A stretch of 64,000 nucleotides of DNA from Symbiodinium sp. CCMP2592 (GCA_905221615.1 CAJNDT010002802.1:75001-139000), one strand, 5' to 3'; positions 1-9,865 are shown, numbered from the stretch's first letter. A program made the numbers and translations. Notes: generated by a model from the sequence alone, not told the origin.

Positions 1-77
1 TTAGGGCTATCTGATTTTGGGGTCCTTACAAAAATGACCCTGCTATTTCGGTCCCCTATTTTAGGAAACTCCCAAAT
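1..77. mobile_element. Family A inverted-repeat element, truncated by window edge
   Basis: The right half of a short non-autonomous element. It shows the family-A core (a GGGTCCTTA-like block, then a CTATTT block and GGTCCCCTATTTT) and ends in GGAAACTCCC. Fuller copies lie at 2994-3104, 10553-10660, 19478-19583, 53714-53823, 55188-55290, 63022-63128 and 63489-63592. The left terminus is outside the window. Confidence 0.6.
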
Positions 78-176
78 ATCCCCCAACTAAACCGCGACAA
101 CACCAGCTGGGCAGTAGCAGGTACTAGAGGCGACCTTAAAGGAGGAAACCTCAACAGAACGCTTAAAGGAACCCTA

Positions 177-262
177 TACCCTAAAGCCTGAACCCTAAAC
201 CCTACAACCCTAAAACCCTAAAACTCACTCACCCACACCTAGAACCCTAAAACCCTAAACCC
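177..262. repeat. Interstitial telomere-like repeat, C-rich strand
   Basis: Imperfect CCCTAAA units separated by AACCCTAC and AAAACCCT variants. It directly follows, on the minus strand, the last readable part of the broken coding region at 263-500, so it may occupy an intron or the 3' flank. Confidence 0.85.
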
Positions 263-500
263 AAACCATAGCCCCTTATGATCGTCTGCAAGGTCCGCAA
301 CCTCAACTCCCCCCTCTGCCTTACCTTTGGTTAGTAGGGAATGGAGGAATGGTAGTAATTGTAGTTATAATTCTACCCCATTCCTCCATTCCCTACTAAC
401 CAGAGCTAAGCCCTCTGCCTGCTCGTGCATGACAGCAGCCTGCTCCTGGAACTCCTTCTCGATGCGCTCCTCTCGTGGGGTTAAGGCTCCCGAAACGAAG
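263..500 (-). CDS. Tail of an unrecognised protein gene, split by an introner-like element
   Basis: On the minus strand, codons from about 500 to 419 read G-A-L-T-P-R-E-E-R-I-E-K-E-F and then Q-E-Q-A-A-V-M-H-E-Q, a strongly helical, charged segment typical of real coding sequence. An inverted-repeat element then interrupts it (320-410 plus one target-site copy). Skipping bases 418-320 as a GC-AG intron joins codon CAG to GCA in the same phase and gives A-E-G-G-V-E-V-A-D-L-A-D-D-H-K-G-L, after which telomere-like sequence starts. The codon register matches most of the broken gene at 830-2061, so it could be that gene's 3' end. The family is not recognised. The upstream limit of this exon is uncertain. 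Confidence 0.45.
312..418. mobile_element. Family C inverted-repeat element (320-410) with 8-bp target duplication; introner candidate
   Basis: The 91-bp element starts CTTACCTTTGGTTAGTAGGG and ends in the inverse, GGTTAGTAGGG mirrored as CCCTACTAACC, then CAGAGCTAAG. It is flanked by perfect 8-bp direct repeats CCCTCTGC at 312-319 and 411-418. On the minus strand the first repeat copy reads GCAGAGGG (a GC donor) and the element ends GGTAAG, followed by G, so 418-320 forms a 99-nt GC-AG|G intron inside coding sequence. Other copies: 31094-31240, 44851-45019, 53150-53241 and 53902-54067. Confidence 0.8.
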
Positions 501-829
501 CCTTTTCATCTCGTTCATCGCCGGTCACCGGAGGTTCGCGACATCGCAAATTGGTGTTTTTACGGTGCGGTAGCCTCTTTCTCTGCAGGAGCAGCAGATA
601 GGTTTTTTTTTAAGTGTAGTGGTTACCGCATGGCTCCCTGCTCGTACGAGCATACACTAGGTGAGACTTTACTACCGAAGATGTCGTTGTAGTTCAGCAA
701 GTCACCCGCAAAGTCCACAGACAAACAGGTCAGCGGCAACCACATCATTCACCATCACTCTGACCCTCGTCTGACGTCTCTTCTTCAGACCCTTTATCAC
801 CAAGAGCTTCGGCAGGTGGATCACGTGGG

Positions 830-2061
830 TCAGGTGTAGCACGAGGACGAAGATGTGCAGCCATGGACGGACGTGGTGATGATCTCATACTTGGCCTGCA
901 TGGAGAGCTGTCGGCAGTGCAACGCCATGCGGTACTCCCCCATTTCCGGCAAGCGGTAGCTCAGGCGGCGCTCCAGAGTGTAGTCCAGCAGGATGCCCAT
1001 GAGGTTCTCCCAGAGATGTTGCACGAGAAGGTCGGATCACCGGGTTCGGGGCCATGTCATCACCCACCACAGAGGGGTCACCTGAACCGCCCGTCGGCGG
1101 AGCAAACGGACGAGGACGATGTGGTACAGGTCCTCCATCACGTCGAACTTCTCCCAGGTTCCCAGGTCATCAGCAGGTAGAGAAAGGCGGGCATCATCAC
1201 CATCAGCAGGTTGAGGACGATGTCGTCGATGTACTGCAGGTCGAGCAAGTCCTGGTTCTTCAGCAGGTAGACGGCGAGGTCGGGACACGGGCCCGCACGG
1301 GTTGTGCCTGGAGCTCGAGGAGGCACCTTCTTTCATTGCAGCCATGGTTTCTTCACGATCTCGAAGACGTTGCTCAATATTCCGACGTACTGCCTCCACC
1401 AACGGCTCATCCACTTGTTCCCCAAGGACTGATGCCCATATGTTGCCCTCCAGGTCCCTCGCAGCTGCCCAGTCAACTTCACTGTCACCAGGAGGACATG
1501 TGCGGAGGACCCTCCGAAGTGCGAACTGCAACCAAAATTTCATCTCCATGATGTGGTCCTGCCGGGCAAGTAGGCGACGAGCAATTTCTCTGGATGTACC
1601 TGCATTTGGTCTGTACATTGCTGAACGCACTGCCCGTTTTACAATGTACGCACGGTTGGCGAGACGCTCCTCCCCTTCCAGACAAGTCTCCATCTGCTAC
1701 TCATCGTTGTCGAGGGCACTGAGATTCAGAGGTCCCAAGATCGCCGGAGGAACAGGTCCCACATGGTGACTCTCAACTTCCCCTGACAACGCCTCATCTT
1801 CCACATCACTTCCTCGAGGTCCCACATTGGCAGCGCCCTCTTCATCCTGGTCATGGTTGCGACGTCGCCCTCCCCTGCCAACATCCATAAGGGACGACAC
1901 ATCCCCATCCTCACGTGGTTGCCTGCCAGGAGGGCTGCGGGACCTTGTACGCCGCGACCCGGACGATCCACCACTGCGTTGAGCTTGCACAAGGCGGTCA
2001 GGACGAGCACTAATCAAGCCATACTCGAACACCTTCGCCATGAGCTCCGTAAGCTCATCTG
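830..2061 (-). pseudogene. Unrecognised gene with internal stops and frameshifts
   Basis: Long stretches of one minus-strand frame look coding. From about 2061 it reads T-D-E-L-T-E-L-M-A-K-V-F-E-Y-G-L-I-S, then an Arg/Ser-rich and an acidic stretch, then an in-frame TAG at 1697-1699. It continues in the same frame from Met at 1693 with M-E-T-C-L-E-G-E-E-R-L-A-N-R-A-Y and a helical region to about 1330. Coding potential then moves one frame over (D-L-A-V-Y-L-L-K-N-Q-D-L-L-D-L-Q-Y-I-D-D, hydrophobic), returns at an exact 8-bp tandem duplication (1152-1167) to W-E-K-F-D-V-M-E-D-L-Y, meets a TGA at 1037-1039, and resumes V-Q-H-L-W-E-N-L-M-G-I-L down to 830. Short unrecognised introns could explain some breaks, but the in-frame stops argue for decay. 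The family is not recognised. Confidence 0.5.
1152..1167. repeat. Perfect 8-bp tandem duplication causing a frameshift
   Basis: TCCCAGGT is present twice back to back. Deleting one copy joins the two coding frames on the minus strand into M-T-W-E-K-F-D-V-M-E-D-L. The duplication has the length of the target duplications seen at 312/411, 5205/5314 and 63279/63398. Confidence 0.8.
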
Positions 2062-2993
2062 TCCATGCAGAGGTTTAGGGTTTAGGGTTCAGGCTTGATC
2101 CATTCCAGCATGTAAGTTATTGTGGGCTTCTAAGGAGGTTTTGTCATTGACCATGCAGACCACGTTGTAAGCCCTTTCTTGTGCGGCCCCTCAGGTCATA
2201 GTTATAAACATACCTTCATTCAGATGTTATTACAAACATACCTACCTACCTGCCTACCTGACTACCTGCCTACCTACCTATGTCCTACCTATCTATCTGG
2301 CCCCTTGTTTCGTAATGTACTGGTTTGAAAACCACATACCCTTTTTGCAGCTTACTGATGTGAAACTTAGACAGCTCAGTTCGCCAGTTCTGTCAACTGC
2401 AAGTAGCTCTCGCACTCCTGCGAAGCCAATCCGTGGCCCTACAGCGAATCCCTTCTCCCTGAAACCAGCCTCTACCCAATAGGTGAACCACTAAACAGCA
2501 ACCCACCGAAAGTCTGTTCCTCCTCCCGAAACCCGGCAGGTCCTTTTCGTCTTCCTGTCCCTGCTGGACGATAGCTCCGATGCTCTCCGTCCCCTCCTCG
2601 GCGGTGTGTCCAGCCTGGCGACGTAAGCTTCCCAGGCTTTTCTGCAGGGCTTCACGAGCATTTCTCGGTCTTCCACACCGGACGGGTATCCTTCGCGCTT
2701 TGAGGTCAAACCTTCAAGCCGCAGTTACCGATCATGCGCGAAAGCTACGAGGGCAACCCTACCATTTGGTAGCGTGCAGGTCCTGGCACTTCCAGTTTCA
2801 GGGCATGGAGGCTTGCAGGGTTTCCGGTTTCAGCCGATTCCTTCGTCCAGAGGCATGAACGGTCAACAGCAACGAGGACCCATGCGGTTTAGTGAGGGCT
2901 CAGGAGTTCCAGCTTAGGGCTCAGGAGTTCCAGCTTATGGCTTTTTGAGGTCGGGGAGGTTTGGGCTGAGGCAGAAATCGCGTCAACGGCTAG
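2062..2993. other. No gene seen
   Basis: Contains a short TTTAGGG tract at about 2071-2090 and a CTAC/CTGC tetranucleotide-like run at about 2237-2300. Open frames are short on both strands and have no convincing composition. Confidence 0.6.
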
Positions 2994-3104
2994 TATACGG
3001 GAGCTTCCGAAAATAAGGGGTACCTTACTTGGGGGTCCTTATAATAAGGATCCTACTATTTAGGGTCCTATATTAGGGTCCCCTATTTTCGGAAACTCCC
3101 ATAC
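2994..3104. mobile_element. Family A inverted-repeat element
   Basis: Left end CGGGAGCTTCCGAAAATA, right end TATTTTCGGAAACTCCC, with the family core between (GGTACCTTA, GGGGGTCCTTATAATAAGG, ATCCTACTATTTAGGG). ATAC abuts both ends and is a possible short target duplication. Confidence 0.8.
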
Positions 3105-3266
3105 AAGGGACTCAATGATTAGAACAGGGTGTTAGGACTATAGTGCTGCCAGTGGAGATTATTGATGACATCTTGCAAGCATGCTTACCGCTCCGAGCTG
3201 CCTTTCATGAAGACCACACGCATCCATCAATGAGCACTGAACTCAACTTGCCCTTTAACCCTAAAC

Positions 3267-3383
3267 TGTAAACCTTAGAAGCTGCCCCCACGCTGTAATA
3301 GTGACTACAAGGATTATATAACGGCCCGATTATATTCCTATTATACCACTATTACAGGGTGGGGGCCCTTTCTAATGTAAATC
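3267..3383. mobile_element. Family G inverted-repeat element (3275-3375)
   Basis: The 101-bp element starts TTAGAAGCTGCCCCCACG and ends GGGTGGGGGCCCTTTCTAA. Its inner arms read CTGTAATAGTG and CACTATTACAG. It is flanked by the near-identical 8-mers TGTAAACC (3267-3274) and TGTAAATC (3376-3383). A second copy is nested in a family A element at 63287-63397. Confidence 0.75.
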
Positions 3384-3969
3384 CTATATAAACCCACAAA
3401 CCTAAACCCTAAACCATTCAGTATTTCCCCTATTACACTCCTGGCTTTACTGAGACTGCTTGCCTGCTCCAGGACAGCTTGAAATGCCCGCCACAAGATC
3501 AGCCTTATTCTCCGCAAGCTTTCTATGGTTTAGGGTTTAGGGGGTCTGATCTCACTGATGTGTGTGTGTGTTGCGCCTCTCTGTGAACTTTTGCTAGGCC
3601 TTCGGTATATTGACTGTTTGAGCTCGTGGCGTTAATTGGCTCTTCGACCTCCCTAAACCTGATCCCTGAACCTTAACGTCTCCCCGACGGCCTAAACCCT
3701 AAACCCTCAAAAACCTAACCCGAATAACGCTAAACATCACGAATCTCTAACAACCCTAAACCTCAAAACTCGGAACCGGAACAACCCTAAACCCTCGACA
3801 GCCAAAACCCTGGTTATAAACTCCGATTTCGTAAACCCGAACAAGTCCAAAAAAATCGAAAACCTGACCCGCCCTTGCCCTAAGGCTTTGAGGATTCGCT
3901 TGGCAAGGGCTTCTGGCCACGAAGACCCGACTATGCAAGGCTGTTGGGTTGGTTTGAAGGAGACTGAGA
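3384..3969. other. No gene seen
   Basis: Holds scattered CCCTAAA units (about 3400-3415 and 3690-3800), a TTTAGGG pair near 3530-3540 and a short (TG)n run near 3560. No reading frame looks coding. Confidence 0.55.
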
Positions 3970-4065
3970 CTGGGTTGTAGTTTTGGCGGTCTGAAAAGTA
4001 TTTATGAACAGGTACCTCTATGGGAACCATAAGGGAAATTAAAAGTTTCCCAAATTGCCACCTAG
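3970..4065. repeat. Dispersed repeat family I, copy 1
   Basis: About 95 bp that are nearly the same as 12078-12174. Shared blocks include TGGGTTGTAGTTTTGG, GAAAAGTATTTATGAA, GGTACCTCTA and GGGAAATTAAAA, followed by GTTTCCCAAATTGCCACC. Its ends are not clearly inverted. Confidence 0.75.
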
Positions 4066-5204
4066 GAGAGACTTGAGGCGATCGGTTTTGGCGCGAAAGC
4101 CTCGAAGCTGAGGTTTAGGGGTCTTAAGGCCACCTACATGTTTGGTTGTTGAGTCCTTGAAGGTGCTTTTTCATGTGGGTTCAGTTTCCGAAACCCCTCA
4201 AGTTCGAGGGAGCCAGATGGGAATTGGGACTTGGTTAGGGCTTTTTGCGGCGTCGACATCCTCAGCATAGTAATCAGAGACCAGCATTTCGGATTTTGGA
4301 CTCTCTTGCCGCCCTTCACTCTGCCAAATTCTCTGCCTCAAACGGTTTAGTCCGAACCAAGACTCATGCAGGTGTCCCTCAGTCTGCACCTTCCCTGTTT
4401 AGGGTTCAGGGCTTGTGGTTTTGGAACCCTCAGCTCCAGATCCGGCCCAGCGGCAACGCTTCGTTGGAGTTGCGCGCGCGGCTGGAAGCCTTCTGTTCGC
4501 TTTGCCAGGGACGTCTACTGTCGCTGCTGCTGCTCCCTAACTTGACCAACAGTGCTGCTGGCTTTCCTACCATTGTGATTGCTGTTGTCATCATGAATAC
4601 CTGTAGTGTATGGCTTTGTGGCCTTCAACACCATCACATTTGTCATTGTGGCTTGAGGTCACGTGAGCTTTCTGCTCCTCCTTCAGCTGAAAGCCCCCGC
4701 CTCCCTTCGCTCGCGGGGGGATTCAGGTCCCTTTCGCCCAGCCATCCGGGCTACGAAGGGTCTTCATGCTTAGCTAACCAATGGTTTTGGGGTTCCCTTG
4801 GCTCTTTAGCTCCTTATTAAGTAGGGATTATCATCACCCCTGGCTCATTGGCTCCTCCAATATCTATCAATGGTTAGTCAGGGAGTCGGCCGCACTATCT
4901 GCGTTTAGTACTGGCTCTGGTCCCCATACACCTCAAAATCTCAGGACCGAACGGATTGAATGACTAGAATAAGGTTTGGAGATATTTAATTGCAAAACTA
5001 TGAACTAGCTCCAGTGGCATACCATTACTCCTTCTGCAAAACCATGTTATGCCTCCTCTCGCCTCGGCTTGGGGCTTCCGAGGTTTGTCGACGGTTTCTT
5101 CTCCTCTCCCTAAGTCAGGTTTTGCAAATACTTTTGGGGGGTTCTGCAGCCTTAAACCCTACACCCCACCGTACGCTCGACGCCCTGCTAAGTTCTAGGA
5201 TGGT
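4066..5204. other. No gene supported
   Basis: A 191-codon plus-strand open frame (4245-4820) crosses this stretch, but it has no recognisable domain and is matched by open frames on the other strand. Nothing else is visible. Confidence 0.5.
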
Positions 5205-5321
5205 TTAAGTCTTGGGTGGTTGTCAGGATCCCTTTTTGGGTCCCTAATATAATACGGCACCTAATATTTAGGGTACCCAAAAAAGAAAAAAATTAATTTT
5301 GACAACTACCCACTTAAGTCT
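5205..5321. mobile_element. Family B inverted-repeat element (5213-5313) with 8-bp target duplication
   Basis: The element starts TGGGTGGTTGTCA and ends TGACAACTACCCA, with an internal TAATACGGCACCTAATATTT block. It is flanked by perfect 8-mers TTAAGTCT at 5205-5212 and 5314-5321. The length is about 101 bp, like the elements at 3275 and 36143. A second copy is at 43830-43928. Confidence 0.8.
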
Positions 5322-5344
5322 AGGGAGTCTAGGGCCTTAGGGCC

Positions 5345-5459
5345 TTAGGTGGCAAGAACCGCACCCGGGCCGTACCGGGCCTCTTGGAGAACAGCGTGGA
5401 GGCCCTGGGAGTACACGAACATCGCCCGGTAGACGCGTTCTTGCGCCTGTGAAAGGTCG
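5345..5459 (-). CDS. Possible short exon of an unrecognised gene
   Basis: The minus strand reads D-L-S-Q-A-Q-E-R-V-Y-R-A-M-F-V-Y-S and then Q-G-L-H-A-V-L-Q-E-A-R, ending at a stop after about 38 codons. The composition looks coding, and a CAG|G lies at its 5' side, which would suit an AG|G acceptor. It lies about 25 bp from the family B element. No partner exon was found, so this is a weak call. Confidence 0.3.
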
Positions 5460-5521
5460 CTGGGTTTAGTGTACTTAAGGGCTCCTTTTTAAAGAGGTCC
5501 ATAAGGGATCTATAGTAGGGT

Positions 5522-5600
5522 TCTCTAATACAGGGGCCTTGATAGCTAGAAGAGGGGTTTGGGGACTGTTATACTATAATTATAAGGTTAGTAGGGGCTT
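5522..5600. mobile_element. Family E fragment, left half
   Basis: Reads AGGGGCCTTGATAGCTAGA, then GAGGGGTTTGGGG and TTATACTATAATTATAAGG, which matches the left half of family E. The right terminus is missing. Confidence 0.5.
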
Positions 5601-6039
5601 GGGGTTCTGGAGTCTAAGCTTTGATGCCACACGGTCGCCAGACAGGCCAACAAGAAGAGAAGGCTTGGTTGAGGCTTCGATGTCCCAGTTTCACTCTGCA
5701 AGAAACGGCCTGCTGCTTGTATGAACATGTTGCGAGTGTGCACCCTAGCTGGACGTACGAGTACACGCCTGGCCCAGCCAAGTTCCGGAATGTACGCCTG
5801 AAAGCATACTCATTTCAGCTCCCTCTATTTTCTCAGACTCCTTTTTCCAAAAAACCAAGAAGCCGCACAGAGGCCCGATCCGACCTGATCATAAACTGTA
5901 AACCCTCCGTGCTTAGCAGCCAAAGTGGGTTTGCCGAGATGAGCCCAGCAACACAGAAGTCCCGAAGCCCAACGCTCCACGAGCCTGAACCTAAACCTTA
6001 AACCCCTCAAAACCCGAAAACCACAAACACAATTAAAAA
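5601..6039. other. No gene supported
   Basis: A 126-codon plus-strand open frame (5621-6001) has no recognisable feature. C-rich telomere-like units begin near 5990. Confidence 0.5.
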
Positions 6040-6302
6040 CGCCAAAACCCTAAAACCCTAAACACGCAAAAACTTTAATGAACAGCATATTACTTAAGCC
6101 GAAACTAACCCTAAACCCTAAACCCTAAAGTGTCTCTCTCCGACACTGCCTTCTGATCGATGCCTAGCTTCGCCAGAGCGGCTGTGTCGATGCCGAACTC
6201 GGACATGCCCTGGGGGGACTAGGTTTCTAAACCCTAAATCCCTAAACCCTAAACCCTAAATCCCTAAACCCTAAACCCTAAACCCTAAACCCTAAACCGT
6301 AA
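6040..6302. repeat. Interstitial telomere-like repeats, C-rich strand
   Basis: Two tracts of CCCTAAA (about 6040-6130 and 6227-6302) with variants AATCCCTAAA. They are separated by about 95 bp of unique sequence. Confidence 0.85.
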
Positions 6303-6439
6303 ACACCGGCTGAAGGGTGGAGGGATTAGGTTTCTGGAGGTGTTCTTCTCGAGGTCCTAGGACATTTGCACTGTTGCTGCTGCGATATTACTACGATTGT
6401 CGTTCTTGTCCCAATCGGAGAGAGGTCCCCCAGTGATCC

Positions 6440-6665
6440 CGGGCACAAGGGCGCAAGGGCACAAGGGCACAAGGGCACGGCAAGGGCACGGCAAGGGCAC
6501 GGCAAGGGCACCACAAGGGCACGGCAAGGGCACAAGGGCACAAGGGCACAAGGGCACAAGGGCACAAGGGCACAAGGGCACAAGGGCACAGGGGCACAAG
6601 GGCACAAGGGCACAAGGGCACAAGGGCACAAGGGCATGAGGGCATACGGGCACAAGGGCACAAGA
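6440..6665. repeat. 8-bp minisatellite CACAAGGG, left array
   Basis: Tandem CACAAGGG units, interrupted near the left end by CACGGCAAGGG variants. Three units make 24 nt, so the array stays open in several frames; those frames are not genes. The same unit in the same orientation recurs at 9197-9358. Confidence 0.9.
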
Positions 6666-6666
6666 G

Positions 6667-6879
6667 CGCGAATGCACATAGACATATATACAAATATACA
6701 AGTATACATATACACATGTATACATTTCTACATATGTACACGTATACATATAACACGTATAAAACATACATATGCATGTACATATACAAAAGTACAGATG
6801 TACATATATACATCTATACATATATACACATATACGTATATAAACATGCACATAATTACTTATGTACATATATACATTT

Positions 6880-6918
<39 letters not shown>

Positions 6919-7125
6919 CATGCATGCATGCATGCATGCATACATACACATATACATATGTACACGTACACATATATACACAAAACACGTGTACACATAT
7001 ACATATATACATTTATACATATATACATATATACACATCTAAATATATGCATCTACACAAGAATACACAAATACCCATACACATATACACATATACATGT
7101 ACACATGTATACATATAAACATGAA
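6667..7125. repeat. TA/ACATAT-rich microsatellite
   Basis: Runs of ATACAT, (TA)n near 6885-6915 and (CATG)n near 6918-6942. Apparent proteins here are strings of Tyr/Ile/His/Thr and are artefacts. Confidence 0.9.
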
Positions 7126-7129
7126 TAGA

Positions 7130-8735
7130 GTTGTGATTTTAAAATCAGGGGCGCCCCATCAGTCCGAGGCTCCATCCTCGGAGTTCAAGGGTGACAAGAC
7201 TTCTGGTTTTAAAGACAGGACCGCCCTATCAGTCCGAGGCTCCGTCCTCGGAGTTCAATGGTGATAAAAGTTCTGATTCTGAAATCAGGGGCTCCGCATT
7301 AGTCCAAGGCTCCATCCTCGGAGTTCAAGGGTGGTCAGAGTTCTGTTTTTTCATAATCAAGGGCACCCCGTCAGTCCAAGGCTCCATCCTCGGAGTTCAA
7401 GGGGTGGTGAGAGTTTTGATTTTAAAATCAGGGGCGCCCCATCAGTCCGAGGCTCCATCCTCGGAGTTCAAGGGTGGTAAGAGTTCTCATTTTAAAATCA
7501 GGGGCGCCCCATCAGTCCAAGGCTCCATCCTCGGAGTTCAAGGGTGGTAAGAGTTCTGATTTTAAAATCAGGGCCGCCCCATCAGTCCCAGGCTCCATCC
7601 TCGGAGTTCAATGGTGATTAGAGTTCTGATTTTCAATCCAGGGGGTCCCATCAGTACCAGGCTCCATCCTCGGAGTTCAAGGGTGATAAGAGTTCTCATT
7701 TTCAATCCAGGGGGTCCCATCAGTCCCAGGCTCCTTCCTCGGAGGTCAATGGTGATAAGAGTTCTGATTTTAAAATCAGGGGTGTTCAAGGGTGATAAGA
7801 CTTCTGGTTTTAAAGACAGGACCGCCCTATCAGTCCGAGGCTCCATCCTCGGAGTTCAAGGGTGGTAAGAGTTCTGCTTTTAAACTCAGGGGCGCCCCAT
7901 CAGTTCGAGGCTCCATCCTCGGAGTTCAAGGGTGGTAAGAGTTCTCATTTTTCATCCAGGGGCGTCAGTCCCAGGCTCCATCCTCGGAGTTCAATGGTGA
8001 TAAGAGTTCTGATATTGAAATCAGGGGCGCCCCATCAGTCCGAGGCTCCATCCTCGGAGTTCAAGGGTGATAAGACTTCTGGTTTTAGAGTCAGGACCGC
8101 CCCATCAGTCCGAGGCTCCATCCCCGGAGTTCAAGGGTGGTGAGAGTTCTGATTTTAAAATCAGGGGCACCCCATCAGTCCAAGGCTCCATCCTCGGAGT
8201 TCAAAGGCGATAAGACTTCTGATATTGAAATCCGGGACGCCCCATCATGCCAGGGCTTCATCCTCGGAGTTCAAGGGTGATTAGAGTTTTTATTTTCAAG
8301 CCAGGGGCGCTCCATCAGTCCCAGGCTCCATCCTCGGAGTTCAAGGGTGATAAGAGTTCTCATTTTCAACCCAGGGGGTCCCATCAGTCCCAGGCTCCAT
8401 CCTCGGAGGTCAATGGTGATAAGAGTTCTGATTTTTAAAATCAGGGGTGTTCAAGGGTGATAAGACTTCTGGTTCTAAAGGCAGGACCGCCCTATCAGTC
8501 CGAGGCTCCATCCTCGGAGTTCAAGGGTGGTAAGAGTTCTGTTTTTTCAAAATCAAGGGCGCCCCGTCAGTCCAAGGCTCCATCCTCGGAGTTCAAGGGG
8601 TGGTGAGAGTTTTGATTTTAAAATCAGGGGCGCCGTATCAGTCCAAGGCTCCATCCTCGGAGTTCAAGGGTGGTAAGAGTTCTGATTTTAAAATCAGGGG
8701 CGCCCCATCAGTCCAAGGCTCCACAAGCTGCGCAG
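7130..8735. repeat. About 70-bp tandem repeat array, some 22 copies
   Basis: The unit contains CTCCATCCTCGGAGTTCAAG, then GGTGGTAAGAGTTCT, the palindrome GATTTTAAAATC, and AGGGGCGCCCCATCAGTCC. Copies diverge at single bases, and some carry TTTTCAATCCAGG in place of the palindrome. As 70 is not a multiple of three, each copy shifts frame, yet most copies lack stops, giving repetitive open frames on both strands. I treat these as satellite, not as genes. Confidence 0.9.
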
Positions 8736-8925
8736 TTGGCGCAAGCGGCGCAGCCGGCGTCGGCGCACCGGCGCATCCATGTGGTGGGTCGGCGCACCGG
8801 CGCACCGGTACATCGGCGCATCCGTGTTCCAGCGGCGCAACGGCGCACTGGCTGGCGCATCGGCGCAACCGAGTTGCATGCGGTGCACCGACGCACCGCG
8901 CAACTGTGAGGTGCTGCACCCATTG
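8725..8925. repeat. Degenerate GGCGCA/CGGCGCACC repeats
   Basis: GC-rich runs of GGCGCA, GGCGCACC and GGCGCAAC between the 70-bp array and a TA-rich microsatellite. The units are irregular. Confidence 0.7.
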
Positions 8926-8936
8926 CCCCCACGCTC

Positions 8937-9105
8937 CATATATACATATATATGTATATATATATATATACATGTACACATATACATGTACATACATGTA
9001 CACATGTAAACATATAAATATATAAACATACATACAAACATACTTATATACACATACATATAAAGGTAAATATATGCATGTACACATATAAACATAAATA
9101 CACAT
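8937..9105. repeat. TA/ACATAT-rich microsatellite
   Basis: The composition matches 6667-7125: ATACAT, (TA)n and ATAAAC motifs. Confidence 0.85.
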
Positions 9106-9196
9106 GCTCTAAGCATCCTGGCATCATCAGCAAAAGAACAGGAACGAAAGCGAGGCGTTCGAAACTTCATACCAGCTTGACAAGCCCGATGCCAGT

Positions 9197-9358
9197 GCAC
9201 AAGGACACCAGGGCACAAGGGCACGAGGACACCAGGGCACAAGGGCACAAGGGCACAAGGGCACAAGGGCACAGGGCACAAGGGCACAAGGGCACAAGGG
9301 CACAAGGGCACAAGGGCACAAGGGCGCAAGGGCACAAGGGCACAAGGGCACAAGGGCC
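9197..9358. repeat. 8-bp minisatellite CACAAGGG, right array
   Basis: Same unit and orientation as the left array at 6440-6665, here with a few CACCAGGG and CACGAGG variants. Together the two arrays bracket the 70-bp array. Confidence 0.9.
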
Positions 9359-9359
9359 C

Positions 9360-9865
9360 GGGAACAGGAGAGGACCGAAGCCGAGAGAGGTCACCGCTGC
9401 AGGTAATTACTGTGGCTGCATCGTCAATGCAGTTGACGGCTGGAGTTGAGAATGGCATAGTGAGTTTATAGTGTTGGTGCGATTGTTTTCAAACGTTCCT
9501 CATCTCCTCCTCCTCCTCCACCTGCCACTACCTCTACCGCTACCGCCAATGCCACTGCCACAACGACCCCTCTGGGCAATCTGAGAGTAAGACTTGAACA
9601 CCTGAACTTCTACCCCTAGGACTCTACGCATTGTCCAAAAAGCACGACTCATCCTGAACGCAAGGCTCGGAGTCCTATCCCGAGACCACCGAAACAGCCG
9701 AAATCCTAGGCCCTGGCCCTCAACATCCCGCCTTTTGAGGCCCCCAACATCCCCAGGAGCGGGCCCGGAACATATATTCTCAGATCATGATGGGAAGCCA
9801 TCTATATTCGCATACATGCGTGTGTGCATATGCATCTGTCCATATATACAGATAGATTCGGTGAT
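9360..9865. other. No gene seen
   Basis: A short CTCCTCCTC/CTACCGC-rich patch lies near 9505-9560. Otherwise the sequence is non-repetitive and has no convincing open frame. Confidence 0.55.

Noticed and set aside
177-262. True chromosome end
   Set aside because: Telomere-like tracts occur in both orientations all along the window, and none is long and pure at a window edge.
3737-4030. Minus-strand frame shared with 11953-12162 (M-V-P-I-E-V-P-V-H-K-Y-F)
   Set aside because: The shared part is the dispersed repeat family I, not a conserved protein.
6326-7118. Several overlapping open frames of 80-250 codons on both strands
   Set aside because: They are translations of the 8-bp minisatellite and the TA/ACATAT microsatellite, so their openness follows from the repeat period.
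7191-9025. Repetitive open frames rich in S-G-A-P-H-Q-S-E-A-P-S-S-E-F
   Set aside because: They read the 70-bp satellite. The unit is not a multiple of three and both strands are open, which is not how a protein repeat evolves.
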